A stretch of 64,000 nt of DNA. It comes from Isoetes taiwanensis (lineage: Eukaryota > Streptophyta > Lycopodiopsida > Isoetales > Isoetaceae). Below are positions 1 to 13,600 of the stretch, piece by piece. The translations under genes were made by a program, and so were the position numbers. The notes beneath the pieces are model-generated. The model was given only the letters and a program-made list of their open reading frames with translations, was not told the DNA's origin and did not search any database. Position 1 is the stretch's first letter, and every line of letters begins with the position of its first letter. The stretch covers positions 15,353,255 through 15,417,254 of the forward strand of contig JAJEKV010000011.1 of assembly GCA_021234155.1 (NCBI GenBank), in the 5' to 3' direction.

Positions 1-1065
1 CCGGTAGATCATGTCACAGCTAGTGATCCCTTGCATGAATGTAGGTGTTGGAAAAATGGAATTCAAGGTGGTGCCGATGATGAATACATTTTGGCTATTG
101 GGAATCTTAACCTAAAAGACGGAGGTTTGTATTACGCAATTCGCTACATTGTAGCCTTGAAGAATGTCCGCTTACCATTACTTCCTTTGTCTCAAAGTTG
201 AGTTGTACTTTTTAACATTTCTAGTACAAATTTTATGACATACAATCCGCCACATATCGCTGCTCATTAAGCCAACAGATTCTCGGAGTGAAGTCGATGT
301 TTCCGTGTTGTTACAAAATATCTTGTTTTAACTACACCGATGTGAAATTGGTATGTTGTGCATGCCACGCTTATGAACTTTTGAACATCATGGGTATTTT
401 GTCTCTATATAGAGCACCTAATCTTGGGCAATCTTTTGCTCTTATGTGTCCTTCCTGGTCTTAGTGATAATTAATTACCATCAGCTTTATAGGTGCCTCA
501 GATGCTTAATTCTACCGTAATTCAAGTAACCGTGGATGATGGATTGCCTAATATATATACGCTAAGCTTTCATATGGACAAATGGTGGAGTACATATTGC
601 ATCATATTAGGTATTTGATGTGGTCGCTTCATCTTTTACGATATATAACATTGTCTTCTTCCGCGGTGGATGTTTTCCATCTTTTAGCCACTTCCCTCTC
701 TAGTTTCTCCCTAAAGGATGCTTAAATGTTGCTAGACCTCTCTAGCCAAAGACCAAGCTTTCATGTCACCTCAAGGTCATCTCAAGGAATATGTGCAAGC
801 GAGGTGAATCTTTCGCTTGAAATTCTTCCAAAAGGCTTTTTCTCGAAAGCATGAACAAGTCCACCTTATCTAAACGCAAAGTTTGCCTTTTAACAGTTTG
901 TATATTGTGGAAAATTGTCCCAATATGTCATATAGTCAGTATTTGTGGTGCTCAAATTTCCTCCTAAAATGGTGTTGTTGAAAATAACGCCAGGTTGATC
1001 CATACATGTGTTCTAGTTCTTAATATCTTTGTCGCCCATACCAGCTTCGGACTTAAGATGTAGTG
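1..1065 (+). mobile_element. Degenerate Ty1/copia retrotransposon fragment (protease and integrase pieces)
   Basis: Two short stretches read as copia polyprotein. Bases 1-201 are open in frame 1 and read DHVTASDPLH near the start, then ILAIGNLNLKDGG and IVALKNV, ending LLPLSQS and a stop. This follows the copia protease/pre-integrase order: D..DHVT, a G-rich strand, then a NVLYVP..NLLSVSQ-like end. At about 969-1058 another frame reads NGVVENNARLIHTCVLVLN, matching the integrase QNGVVER.NRHL.. motif. The sequence between them is full of stops and shifts. No LTR, primer site or RT motif was found, and the left end is cut by the window. This is an old, inactive relic; the family is known, the assignment is inferred from short motifs. 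Confidence 0.5.
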
Positions 1066-3504
1066 CATATTAGGCTCATTTCACATTAATCGAGCATGTA
1101 AACCTCATCTTAGAGGCCTCTGCCATAAGAAAAAGTTTCTCAAGTCTATATGGAAAATGTGTTTGAAAGGAGCTTATAGGATATTTGATTTTGCACTTTA
1201 CATAAGCATGTCCTTAAAAAGACTTCCTATTTTGGTTTTTAAAACCTTTGTGTTTGTTCCAAAAAATACTTTCTATTTTGGTTTTAAAACCTTTGTGCAC
1301 TATTGAACAAGATATGATTGAACACTATACTATGATAGTGGATATCATTGAACCTGTTGTCTTTGAGAATCTAGGACCATAAAACATCCAAATTATTTGA
1401 ACGCTTTGTGAAACAGACATTGTATGAGGTAATGGTGATAGATAATGTGTGCTCGATGGTGAAAGCATTTGGCTTTTTGATAATATGATTAAACACTTTC
1501 ACAACCGCTAGTTAAGTTCTATGCACTCAATGCTTGAAAAACATTGTAACATTTATGATTGAACTTATGCATTTTATAGACTTAGGCTTAGGCTTATAGT
1601 CCATATGCTTAATATTACCGAATCGGGTTTGCATTTGTCTTGCTTTTGCAAAGGCTCCTTAGAATTACCCTTGTAATGTCGCATGCATGTAAGAACCCTA
1701 GGGAAATGCGAGACCGAGATGCGAGAAATGTCAATTAAAAACATTTTGAAATTTTATTTATTCTCAGACATAGGGTAAGGTGCACAAGCACAAACTCAAG
1801 TACAAGATCGGTAGGGTATGTAAAAAATTAGGATAGTCCGAAAGTACATCTACGAAAAGGGCTTGAAACCGGCTTTTCCTATTTACGCATGTAGGGTTTT
1901 CCACCTCCAAAAGTCGTGATACTGTGGGTTTTCTCGACCCCTTGCACGCAGATGTGGTATCCCCATATGCCTAGGTGAAACCCCTGGGTTGCGTGACCGG
2001 TAGTCTGCGCACCCAAACCCAATCGAGGCAATGTTGGAATGGATTGGTACTATAAAGACTATCATGGAGGTTGATGTCGGTAGTGCATTCAAAACAATGT
2101 TGTTTGATGCCGAATGGTTTGATCTTGTGTGTACTGGTGCTCATGCCACGATACGCAAAGATCTGAGTGGCCTGTATTCACTAGATTCAACTCGTCGGTA
2201 TCGTGGTCAAGACACACCGAGGTGAGGGTTGAGCAATGTGAACAAGTATGTTTACTTGGATGCAATAAAATTTATATATGTCATTAACAAAGGAACTAAT
2301 GTAATAGAGGTTTTGTAGGTCACCTTCGCTCCATCCTTTGCAAGATCGGTGGTGGTTCAGAAGTTCCATGTAAGGCTCGCCCCGCCGATATTTGAAGGTG
2401 AAGAAGAGATGGGCGGCCTAATAGGGAGGTTGGGGGTTGGGGGCGACTATTGTCATGATAGAAGACTACCATCGATTGAACCTTCATTACTTTATTATGA
2501 TTATTATATTTTCTTCCCACATATGAATAAGAAAATACTTTGGCATGCTAATTTGTGTATACTACAAAACCATATTAGGCAACATTAGTATTGCAACTTC
2601 GGTTATCATAGACATTTATGCCAAGTTAATTGGCATCCTAGTATAGACCTATGGCTTGCAAGCCGATCGTGGCAGTTCTACATACTGCTGAGTACACGCT
2701 TTATGTTTAATTAATCATAAAATGTGAAGATTCCCTTCAAAATGCAAGATTCATATACAAAAATCATATATGTATTCCCTTCAAAATACAAAATTCATAT
2801 AAAAACCCATACACAATTCAAATACACAAAACAAAGTGGATGCCGCTGCACATCTAGTGGTATATATCAATCCATTGTGATCCACCAAGTAGGGCTCGGC
2901 GGTGCTTTCGACCGGTGATTTCCTCCACCCGTCCGAACAAGCCTCGGTTATTGGAATCCAAGCCCTCCGGCGGGTGTGTCCATTTCCCCAAGGAATTCAT
3001 GTACGAGCACTTCCCGCGATGCCCCGTTGGTCCGGTGCAACTTTTTGAAAGTAGGGCTTTGCACAAATGTTTCCCTTCCCAAAGGCGCCCATCCTCTAGC
3101 ATACGGGCCAAACTAAACGAGTTCACCATGCATTTCTTGAGGCACTGAGCCCCAGATTGAGGGGAAGGTTCCTGCCCCCGATAATACGAAGCGAGGTCTC
3201 TTGCCCCCTATCATGCAGCTTTGTCATGGCTTGCTTGAACTCCTATTGCTTTCTTGTTAGGTTCGTCTCTAGCCACCGAGGCGGAGGCGCTGATTCGGGG
3301 TGCTCAGCCGGCTGACGGGGTTCTACAGTAGGCATCAGCGGGCATGCATCGGAGAAGCGGCCATGGCGGATGTAGGTGAGGAGCTCCGTGAAGGAGGAGG
3401 AGGAGGAAGTCGGAGGGCGCGAGCAGAGGACTGAGGGCTACGGAGAAGCCGGAGGACTAATAGGGCAATATATATGGCATCTCAAAGATACCGAAAACAA
3501 AACA
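1066..3504. other. Unassigned intergenic DNA
   Basis: No gene recognised. Short open frames (60-90 codons) occur on both strands around 1883-2590 and 2854-3148, but none has a recognisable motif, and overlapping frames on the two strands are equally open. Composition shifts from AT-rich (1.1-2.8 kb) to GC-richer (2.85-3.45 kb). The latter part could be decayed transposon coding sequence. Confidence 0.4.
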
Positions 3505-3610
3505 AATTTCAGACGACGTCGTTATAGCCGTTAACGCCGTTATAGACGCCGTTGAACGACCTTTAAACGCCGTTAAACGACGCTTATATCGCCTTAAAAT
3601 CGACGCTCTG
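3505..3610. repeat. Cluster of CGTTAAACG / ACGACGTCGTT motifs
   Basis: Within about 100 bases there are repeated near-palindromic motifs of the form GACGTCGTTATAG, CGCCGTTAAACGACG and CGTTGAACGACC. The same motif family recurs at 16213-16331 and densely at 22040-22570, where it lies beside a CACTA-type terminus. It may be a subterminal region of a related or older transposon copy. No terminal CACTA was found here. Confidence 0.55.
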
Positions 3611-4689
3611 TTCTTTAAAAGTCATCGGCCGGCTTTCATTTTTCCCATTTCTTTTATGATTTGAGACATTGCGAACGATCCTGATCCTAGTTTTCATTGC
3701 GCTTATTGTGAGTTTTTTTCTTTATTGCTTTTGGGATACATGGCCATGGAAGGTATGCTTCGGCGCTTTGAACCGTATTCAGGAGGAGATGAGGATTCAA
3801 GAGCAGAGATATGGAACCCGCCTTCACAAGTAAGGCTACACTCAGTAGTTTATACACTTTATTGTATTTTATCTATTTTCTAATCTATAGCTTGGGTGTA
3901 GGAGCCACGAGGGCATGAGAAGGAAGGAATCCTCCGTGAACCCCTCCTCCACTTCAAGATGAGGACTATGAAACAACGATCCATCTGATGAAAGTGTTAA
4001 AGAAGTATGTGATTGGTGAGAAGGCATCACCAAATTGCTAGGAACCAAAGAGCTGCCTAGCATGATGAGGGTGCTTCTTGAAAAGATGGTCGGGGTTTGG
4101 AAGCACCACGAAAAAAACAAAGATTAACATGATACTAGCTGGCCGACATATGCATGGTCGACGCCGCATATACTTGACATGGAGCTATGGTTCAAAGGGG
4201 ATGGACAAGTGGAGGACTTCCACGATAGAAACCATAAGCCAAGCTTTCGGAGGAGTATGTCTTTGAATTGTTCAAGGATCTTTGTTCAATAAACCTATGT
4301 TTTGTACATTGTTATATTTTCTTTGGGTACAATCTAGCATTGATACATATGCATGAACATGATCTGAAGGATTCTTGAAGATATTTTGCATTCTTCTGTT
4401 GGATATCGCCTTCTTCAGCCTGATTTGCCATTTCGGAGCCCGAGGTTTCGCGACATTTCGACTTGACTGGTAGAACCAAAATTTCCAGATTATTTGTGGT
4501 TTGGACTCTCCCAGTAGCTCTTACAAATGGGACACTTCCATGTTCTAAATCTTTCAAATGCACATTCTTAGAAGTTTGTGATGGACAAATTTTTGGATTT
4601 TTCTCCAACCCCGATCGATAGAAGCAGCCACTAAATTTATGTTTCTTTGTGGCTTGAAGTCAACTGATCTTCCAAATCTTTTCCAAATC
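3611..4689. other. Unassigned DNA upstream of the satellite
   Basis: No gene recognised. A 98-codon minus frame at 4312-4608 and shorter frames around 3869-4266 have no known motif. Nothing else stands out before the first satellite unit. Confidence 0.35.
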
Positions 4690-7600
4690 AGCTCGGCTGC
4701 TCAACGGCTCCGCCTGCCCCGACGGTTCTAATGCTAACCCTTTGACCTAGACCTTCTCCAAAATTCAAAAATTGGGCCGTGGTGGAGATGAATTAGGGAT
4801 CCACCGGCAAAAATCAGAATTTATTTTCGTGCAATGCATTAATTATGAATTTAATCGTGTGTTGCCAAAAAAGCGCCCCCAGGCTTCTAATTGCCACATC
4901 GGGGGGAGGGACAGGTCCAAACTCCGTTAATTCGGTTCCCCTTGCTATGCGTTCTCCGCAGCTTTCTACCCGCCTTCCAACAAGAATGACTAGGACTGCC
5001 CCCAAAACGTAAACCCTTCTAGAGGCACGGCAACTCCACGGGGTTTGTGTTTGGGCTTTCTCCTCGTCCCGGATTCGTAGGGACCTAGCGGCGGTCTTGA
5101 AGTGGAGTTGGGGTGTTGGCCGCCGAGGCCTGGACCCTAAAATCCTGGGAGGCTGCTTTCCCCAAATTTCCTCTCCCTAAGGCCACGGGGAAGAACGGGC
5201 AACCTCCCTCTCAGGAACCCACGATTTGGCTTCTGCCAATGGACTCGAACGCTGACATTGCTCGAAACCAAGTTCCGTGGCCAAAGACCCGGGACTTCGC
5301 CCCAAAAATGTGTAAACCCTTCTAGAGCCCAGCAACCCCACCCGGGGTTCACGTTTGGAGGCCCTCTCCTTGTCGGTCGGTAGGACTTTCGCCATGTCTT
5401 GAAGTGGAGTTGGGGTGTTGGCCTTGAGGCCGGGACACTAAAATCCCTCCGGCCGCTTGCCCTTTCCCTCTCCAAGGCCCAGGGGAAGGACGGGCAACCT
5501 CCCCTCCAGCGGAACCGGGCGATTTGGCTCTTGCCAATGGACTCGAATGCCGACATTGCCACGGGGATCAAAGTTCTGTAGCGAGTAAGCCGGGGACTTC
5601 GGCCCCAAAACGTAAACCTTCTAGAGCACGGCAACCCACCGGGGTTTCACGTTTTGAGGCCTCTCCTTTGTCAGTTCGTAGGGACTTTCGCCATGTCTTG
5701 AAGTGGAGTTGGGGTGTTGATGCGGGCCGGACACTAAAATCCCTCCTAGTGCTTGCCCGAATTTCCTCCCAAGCCACAGGGAAGGGCGGGCAACCTCCCC
5801 TCACGGAACGCGATTTGGCTCCTGCCAATGGACTCGGAATGCCGACATTGCCACGGGGATCAAGTTAAAGGGCGAGAGACCGGGACTTCGGCCCCAAAAC
5901 GTAAACCCTTCTAGAGCCTGGCAACCCACCCGGGTTTCGTTTGAGGCCCTCTCCTTATCGAATTCAGCGGGACCTTGCGCCCGTGTCTTGAAGTGGGGTT
6001 GGGGTGTTGGCCTTGAGGCCTTGACCCTAAAATCCCCTCAGGGGCTGCTTGCCCAAATTTCCTCTCCCCAAGGCCACGAGGGGCCGGGCCAGGCGACCTC
6101 CGGCTCTCAGGAATCCTTGATCGACTCTGCCAATGGACTCGAGCGTCGACATTGCCACAGGGACCAAGTTCCGTGGCAGAAGACCACCCGAACTCCAAGC
6201 GCCAAAGTAGCTCACTTCCATCACACTTTCGTACAGTCAATTGGCCTAGGATGTGCATGCGGGATCTTGTCGTGTCGTGGCGTGAGTGTTTCCTTCTTTA
6301 GCAAAACCGTAGTGTAACTTTGCTCCCTAGGGTAATTTGCCATTCAGGGCGATTTGGCAAGGGTCTATTTGCCATTAAGGAGCATCCCGGTGCGGGAGCG
6401 ACAAAGCAGTCGCGGTTTACAAAGGTAGGCTTGTCGGGCGCCCAGGGGCCGTTTGACAAGTTCTCGGGCCGTCACGGAATCTTTTGGACCTTCCGAAGAG
6501 GGCCTGAGCGGAGGATCCACCCACGGGATAGGGGAACCGGCCCCGGAGGGTGGTCATTAGCGCTTGACCGGGAGCTGCCGAAAAGAAGGGGCTGCCTGGG
6601 GAACTTTTTGGATCCCTTTCTCCCGGGGTCAGGACTCTCCCCTCTTGTGAGGATCCCTTGCAAGGAATGGCCTGCTTGACTTGGGAAGGGTGCGGCTCGG
6701 TTGCCCCCGGGCCGCCCCACCGTTCTAATGCTAACCCTTTGACCTAGACCTTCTCCCAAAATTCCGAAAAGAATTGGGCGTGTCTTTGGAGATGAATTAG
6801 GGATCGGCCAAAAAGCGAATTTATTTTTCGCGGCAATGCATTAATTACGAATTCTGAATGTCTTGCCATCGCAAAAGCGCCCCCCGACTTCTACTTCTGC
6901 TACACGGGAGGAGGAAAGGCCCAAACTCCGCTCCTCCGGTTCCCTTTGCTCATACATTCTCCTTTCGCTTCTCGGCAGTCCCAAGTGCAATGAACCGGGA
7001 CTCGGCCCCCAAAGCGTAAACCCTTCTAGAGCACGCAACCCACTGGGGTTTACGTTGGGAAGCCTCTCCTTGTCAGATTCGGTGTGGGACCTTGCGCCGT
7101 GTCTTGAAGTGAGGTTGGGGTGTTGACGCCAGAGCAAGGACCCTAAAAATCCTCCGAAGCTGCTGCCCCAAATTTCCTACTCCCAAGGCCACAGGGACGG
7201 ACCGGCAACCTCATCTCTGGGAATCGCGATCCGACTCTGCCAATGGACTCAAACGTCGACGTTGCCCAGGGGACCAAGTTCCTCGCGGGCGAGACCACAA
7301 ACTCCAAGAAGCCCAAAGTAGCTCACTTCCATCACACTAAGTAGTCAATTGGCCTAGGATGTGCGTGCGGATATCTTTTTTGTCGTGGAGGGCGTGAGTG
7401 TTTCCCTTCTTCGCAAAACGGCGCAGTGTAACTTGCTCCCCTAGGGTAATTTTCGCCATTCCATGGGACGATTTGGCGGGTCTATTTGCCATTCCGGAGC
7501 ATCCCTGCGTCCGAACGACAAAACAGTGCGGGTTTCTACAAGGCCGACATCAGACGCTCGCACGGTTTGACAAGTTCTCCTGACCGATCTGAATCTTTTG

Positions 7601-10600
7601 GGACCTTCCCTTCGGAAGAGGGGCCCCAACGAGGATCCAAAACGGGTCGGATAGGGGAACCGGCTCCCGGAGGGGTGGTCATTAGCGTCAGGCCCCAGGG
7701 GAGCGCCCCTGGAAGGGTCGCCGGGAACTTTTTGGATCCCGGGCCTCCCGGGTCCTGACTTCCCCCTTGTGAGGGATCCCCGCCAAGGTCCTGGCCTCGC
7801 TTGACTTGGGGAAGGGTGCCAGCCTCGGTTGCCCTGCAACCCGCTGCCCGATCGCTCTAATGCTAACCCTTTGACCTAGACCTTCTCCTAAAATTCAAAA
7901 TTGGGCCCCGGTGGCTTTGAGATGAATTAGGGATCCTACTGGCAAAAATCGAATTTATTTTCGCGCAATGCATTAATTGCTTTAATTTACGAATGTCTTG
8001 CCATCGCAAAAGCCCGACTTCTACTTGCCACATATCGGGAGGAGGAAAGGCCCAAACTCCGCCCGTCCGCCGCCCCTTGCTCCGTATTCTCAGGCCTTTG
8101 CCCGCCAGTCCCGAAGTGCAATCGCACCAGGACTCGGCCCCCAAAACGTAAACCCTTCTAGAGCCCGGCAACCCACGGGGTTTACGGGGAGGCCCTCTCC
8201 TTTTGTCGATTCATTTGGGACCTTTGTCTTGGTCTTGGGGTTTGGGGTGTTGACGCCAGAGCGCGGACACTAAAATCCCTCCGGAAGCTGCTTGCCCCAA
8301 ATTTCCTCTCCCCCAAGGCCCTGGGACCGGGCGGGCGACCTCCCCCTCTCGGAATCGCGATCGACTCTCTGCCAATGGACTCAGAACGTCGACATTGCCC
8401 TGGGGACCAAGTTCGCGGGCCGCAAGACCACCCGAACTCCAAGAAGCCAAAGTAGCTCACTTCCATCACACTCGTAGTCAATTGGCCTAGGATGTGCATG
8501 ATCTTGTCGTGGGGGCGTGAGTGTTTCAGCTTTGCAAAAACCGACCCAGGTGTAACTTGCTCCCCTAGGGTAATTTCGCCATTCGGACGATTTGGCGAGT
8601 CTATTTGCCATTCCCAGCATCCCGGTGCGAACGACAAAACAGTCGCGGTTTCTACAAGGTCCGACATCGGGGCGCCCGTTTGACAAGTTCTCCTGACCGA
8701 TCCGGAATCTTTGGACCTTCCCCAAGAGGGGCCCCCGAACGGAGGATCCAACGGCCGGATAGGGGAACCGGCTCCGGAGGGTGGTCATTAGCGTGCAGCC
8801 GGGAGCTGCCGGAAGGGCTGCCTGGGGAACTTTTGGATCCAGCCTCCCTGGGTCCCAGGGACTCTCCCTCTTGTGAGGGATCCCCCAAGGTCCTGGCCTC
8901 GCTTTGACTTGGGAAGGGTGCCCGCTGGTTGTTCTCCGCAACCCGCTGCCCCACTGCCTAATGCTAACCCTTGACCTAGACCTTCTCCTAAAAATTCCAA
9001 AATTGGGCCGTGTCTTTGAGATGAATTAGGGATCCACTGCAAAAAAACGAATTTATTTTCGTGCAATGCATTAATTAGTGCGCATTCTGAATGTCTTGCC
9101 ACAAATTTCTACTTGCCACATCGGGAGGAGGAAAGGCCCAAACTCCGCTCCGTCGGTTCCCCTTGCTTTCAGTATTCTTCGGCCGGGCGCTACCGGCCCA
9201 GTCCCAAGTTACAGCACCGGGGACTCTACCAAAACGTAAACCCTTCTAGAGCCCGGCAACCCACGGGGTTTACGTTTGGGAGGCCCTCTCCTTGTCGTGA
9301 TTCGGCCGGGACCTTGCGCCGTGTCTTGAAGTGGGGTTGGGGTGTGTTGGCTGCCAGAAAGGTGACCCTAAAAATCCCTCCTGGGGGTCGCTTGCCCCAA
9401 ATTTCCTCTCCCCAAGGCCCTGGGACCGGGCGCAGGCTCCCTCTCCTCCCGAATCCGATCTGACTCGCCAATGGACTCGTGCGCCGACATTGCCCCAGGG
9501 ACCAAGTTCGCGTGGCCAGAAGACCACCCGAACTCCAAGAAGCGCCAAAGTAGCTCACTTCCATCACACTCGTAGTCAATTGGCCAGGATGTGCATCTCG
9601 GGGATAATCGCGTGGGAGGGCGGAGTGTTTCCTTCTTTCGCAAAACCGACCGTGTAACTTGCTCCCTAGGGTAATTTCACCATTCCTCGACGATTTGGCA
9701 AGGTCGATTTGCCATTCCGAGCATCCCCCGGTGTTCGAACGACAAAACAATGGCGGTTTCTACAAGGCCGACATCGACGCCCCCTGTTTGACAAGTTCTC
9801 CCTGACCGACGGAATCTTTGGACCTTCCCGGGAAGAGGGGCCCCCAAACGGAGGGATCCAACGGTCGGATAGGGGAACCGGGCCCGGAGGGTGGTCATGA
9901 GCGTAGCCCCCCCCGGGAGCGCGAAGAAGGGCTGCCTCGGAACGTTTTTGGATCCCCGCCTCCACGGGTCCTGACTCTCCCCTCTTGTGAGGGATCCCAA
10001 GGTCCCTCGGTCCTCGCTTGACTTGGGGGGGTGCCGTGCCACTCGGTTGCCCCCCGCAATCGGGCTGCCCCAACCGCTCTAATGCTAACCCTTGACCTAG
10101 ACCTTCTCCTAAAATTCCGAAAAATTGGGCCGTGCTGGAGATGAATTAGGATCCAGCTGGCAAAAAAATCGAATTTATTTTTAGTGCAATGCATTAATTA
10201 CGAATTTACGAATGTCTTGCCACTGCAAAGCCCCACTTCTACTTGCCACATCGGGAGGAGGAAAGGCCCAAACTCGTTCCGTCGGTTCCCCTTGTTCCGT
10301 ATTCTCGGTTGCCGCCGGCCAGGTCCCAAGTGCAAGACCAGGACTCGCCCCCCCAAACGTAAACCCTTCTAGAGCCGGCAACCCACGGGGGGTTTAGCTT
10401 TGAGGCCCTCTCCTTGTCAGATCAGCCTGGACCTTGCGCCGTGTCTTGAAGGGGTGGGGTGTTGATGCCGTGAGCCTTGGACCCTAAAATCCCTCCCTAA
10501 GGTCGCTGCCCCAAATTTCCCTCTCCCAAGGCCCTGGGACGGACCAGGCTTACCTCCGCTCTCCTGAATCGCTGATCCGACTCTGCCAATGGACTTCGAG

Positions 10601-13600
10601 ACGTCGACATTGCCACAGGGACCAAGTTCCGCGTGTGAAGACCACCCGAACTCCAAGAAGCCAAAGTAGCTCACTTCCATCACACTCGTAGTCAATTGGC
10701 CCTAGGATGTGCATGCGGGATCTATTTGTCGTGGAGTGGCGTGAGTGTTTCCTTCTTTGCAAAACCGGTAGTGTAACTTGCTCCCTAGGGTAATTTCGCC
10801 ATTCCCGACGATTTGGCGGGGTCTATTTGCCATTCCGAGCATCCCTGGTTCGAACGACAAAACAAGTCGGTTTCTACAAGGTCGACATCGGGGCCCCTTG
10901 GTTTGACAAGTTCTCCCGACCCGATTCGAATCTTTTGGACCTTCCCGAAGAGGGGCCCCCGAACGAGGATCCAACTGGCCGGATAGGGGAACCGGGCCCG
11001 GGAGGGTGGTCATTAGCGCGGCTCGGGAGCGCCGCCAGAAGGGTGCCTCGAACTTTTTGGATCCCGCCTCCGGGGTCCCACTCTCCCCTCTTGTGAGGGA
11101 TCCCCGCAGGTCCTGGCCTCGCTTTGACTTGGGGAAGGGTGCCAGCTCGGTTGCCACCCAACGGGCTGCCCCGACGTTCTCTAATGCTAACCCTTTGACC
11201 TAGACCTTCTCCTAAAATTCGGAAAATTGGGCCGTGTCTTTGGGAGATGAATTAGGGATCCAAATGGCAAAAACGGAATTTATTTTAGGTGCAATGCATT
11301 AATTCGCGATTCACTTAATGTCTTGCCATTTACCAAAGCCCCCCAGACTTCTACTTGCCACATCGGGAGGAGGAAAGGCCCAAACTCCGGCCCGCCGGTT
11401 CCCTTGCTCAGGTATTCTCTCAACGCTTCCGGCCAGGTCCCAAGTGCAACAGACCCGGGACTTCGGCCCCCAAAACGTAAACCCTTCTAGAGCCCGGCAA
11501 CCCACGGGGTTTACGTTCGAGGCCCCTCCTTGTCGATTCGCCCGACCTTGCTTTAGGTTCTTGAAGTGGGGTTGGGGTGTTGACGCCGTGAGCTGACCCT
11601 AAAATCCCTCGGAGGTCGCTTGCCCCAAATTTCCCTCTCCCCAAGGCCACCCGGGGACGGACGGGCGACCTCCCTCTCCTAATCGCGATCCGACTCTCGC
11701 CAATGGACTCGAACGCCGACATTGCCACTGGGGACCAAGTTCCGTGGCCGGGGACCACCCGAACTCCAAGAAGCCAAAGTAGCTCACTTCAATCACACTC
11801 AGTAGCCAATTGGCCTAGGATGTGCATGCGGGACCGCCGTCGGGAGGGCGGAGGTGTTTCCTTCTTTCGCAAAACCGGCCCGCGGTAACTTGCTCCCTAG
11901 GGTAATTTCGCCATTCCCGACGATTTGGCCGGGTCTATTTGCCATTCCTCGAGCATCCCTGGTGTCTGCCCGAACGACAAAACAAATGCGGTTTCTGGTC
12001 GACATCGGGGCGCCCGCGGTTTGACAAGTTCTCCCGGACCGATCTGGAATCTTTTGGACCTTCCCAAGAGGGGTCCCCCTCGAACGGAGGATCCAACGGT
12101 GGATAGGGGGAACTGGCCCAGGGAGGGTGGTCATTAGCGTCTGACCGGGGAGGCCACCGGAAGGGCTGCCTCGGGAACTTTTTTTGGATCCCGCCTCACG
12201 GGGTCCAGGACTCTCCCCTCTGTGAGGGATCCCCCGCAAGGTCCCGGCCTCGTTTGACTTGGGGAGGGTGCGGCTTCGGTTGCCACGCAGCGGGCTGCCC
12301 CGGCCGCTCTAATGCTAACCCTTTGACCTAGACCTTCTCCTAAAATTCCGAAAAATTGGGCCGTGGCTTTGAGATGAATTAGGGATCCAGCCGGCAAAAC
12401 CTAATTTATTTTCGGTGCAATGCATTAATTATGAATTCACGAATGTCTTGCCACCGCAAAGCCCCCGAGCTTCTACTTGCCACATCGGGAGGAGGGACAG
12501 GCCCAAACTCGCTCGTCGGTTCCCTTGCTCCGTGTTACCGGTGGCCAGCTTTTGGGCAGGTCCTGTGCAGCAGGGCCCGGGACTCGGCCCCAAAAGCGTA
12601 AACCCTTCTAGAGGCACGGCAACCCACAGGGGTTTACGTTTGAGGCCCTCTCCTTGTCAGATTCGGCCGGGACCTTACTTGGCCGTGTCTTGAAGGGGTT
12701 GGGGTGTTGGCCGCCCGAGGCCGGACCCTAAAATCCCTCCTAGGGCTGCTTGCCCCAAATTTCCTCTCCCCGAGGCCCTCGGGGGCCGGGCGACCTCCCC
12801 TCTCTCGGAATGCTGATCGCTCTACGCCAATGGACTCGGAACGTCGACATTGCCCTCGGGACCAAGTTCCGTGTGGCGACCACCGAACTCCAAGAAGCCA
12901 GTAGCTCACTTCCATCACACCTCGTAGTCACTGGCCAGGATGTGCATGCGGGATAACAAGTGGGAGGGCGAGTGTTTCCTTCTTCTTTATAAAACCGGCC
13001 GTGTAACTTGCTCCCTAGGGTAATTTCGCCATTCCGGAGACGATTTGGCGTGGTCTATTTGCCATTCCGGAGCATCCCGGTGCCCGAGCACGACAAAAAC
13101 AGTCGCGGTTTCTACAAGGCCGACATCGGGGGCCTTCCATGAGTTTGACAAGTTCTCCCCGGCCGATCTGGAATCTTTTGGACCTTCCTTCAAGAGGGGC
13201 CCCCGAGCCAGGATCCAACGGTCCGGATAGGGGAACCCGGGCTCCGGAGGTGGTCATTAAGCGTCACCGGCCGGGAGGGCCGCCAGAAGGGGGCCTGGGG
13301 GAACTTTTGGATCCCGCCTCCAGGGTCCCAGGACTCTCCCCTCTTGTGAGGGATCCCCGCAAGGTCCCAGCCTCGTTTGACTTGGGGAAGGGTGCCAGCT
13401 CGGTTGCCCCCCAACGGGCTGCCCCGACCGCTTCTAATGCTAACCCTTTGACCTAGACCTTCTCCTAAAATTCGAAAAATTTGGCCCCGTGTCTTTGGAG
13501 ATGAATTAGGGATCCCCACGGCAAAAAAACGAATTTATTTTAGGTGCAATGCATTAATTACGAATTCTGAATGTCTTGCCATTTGCAAAAGCCCCCCAGG

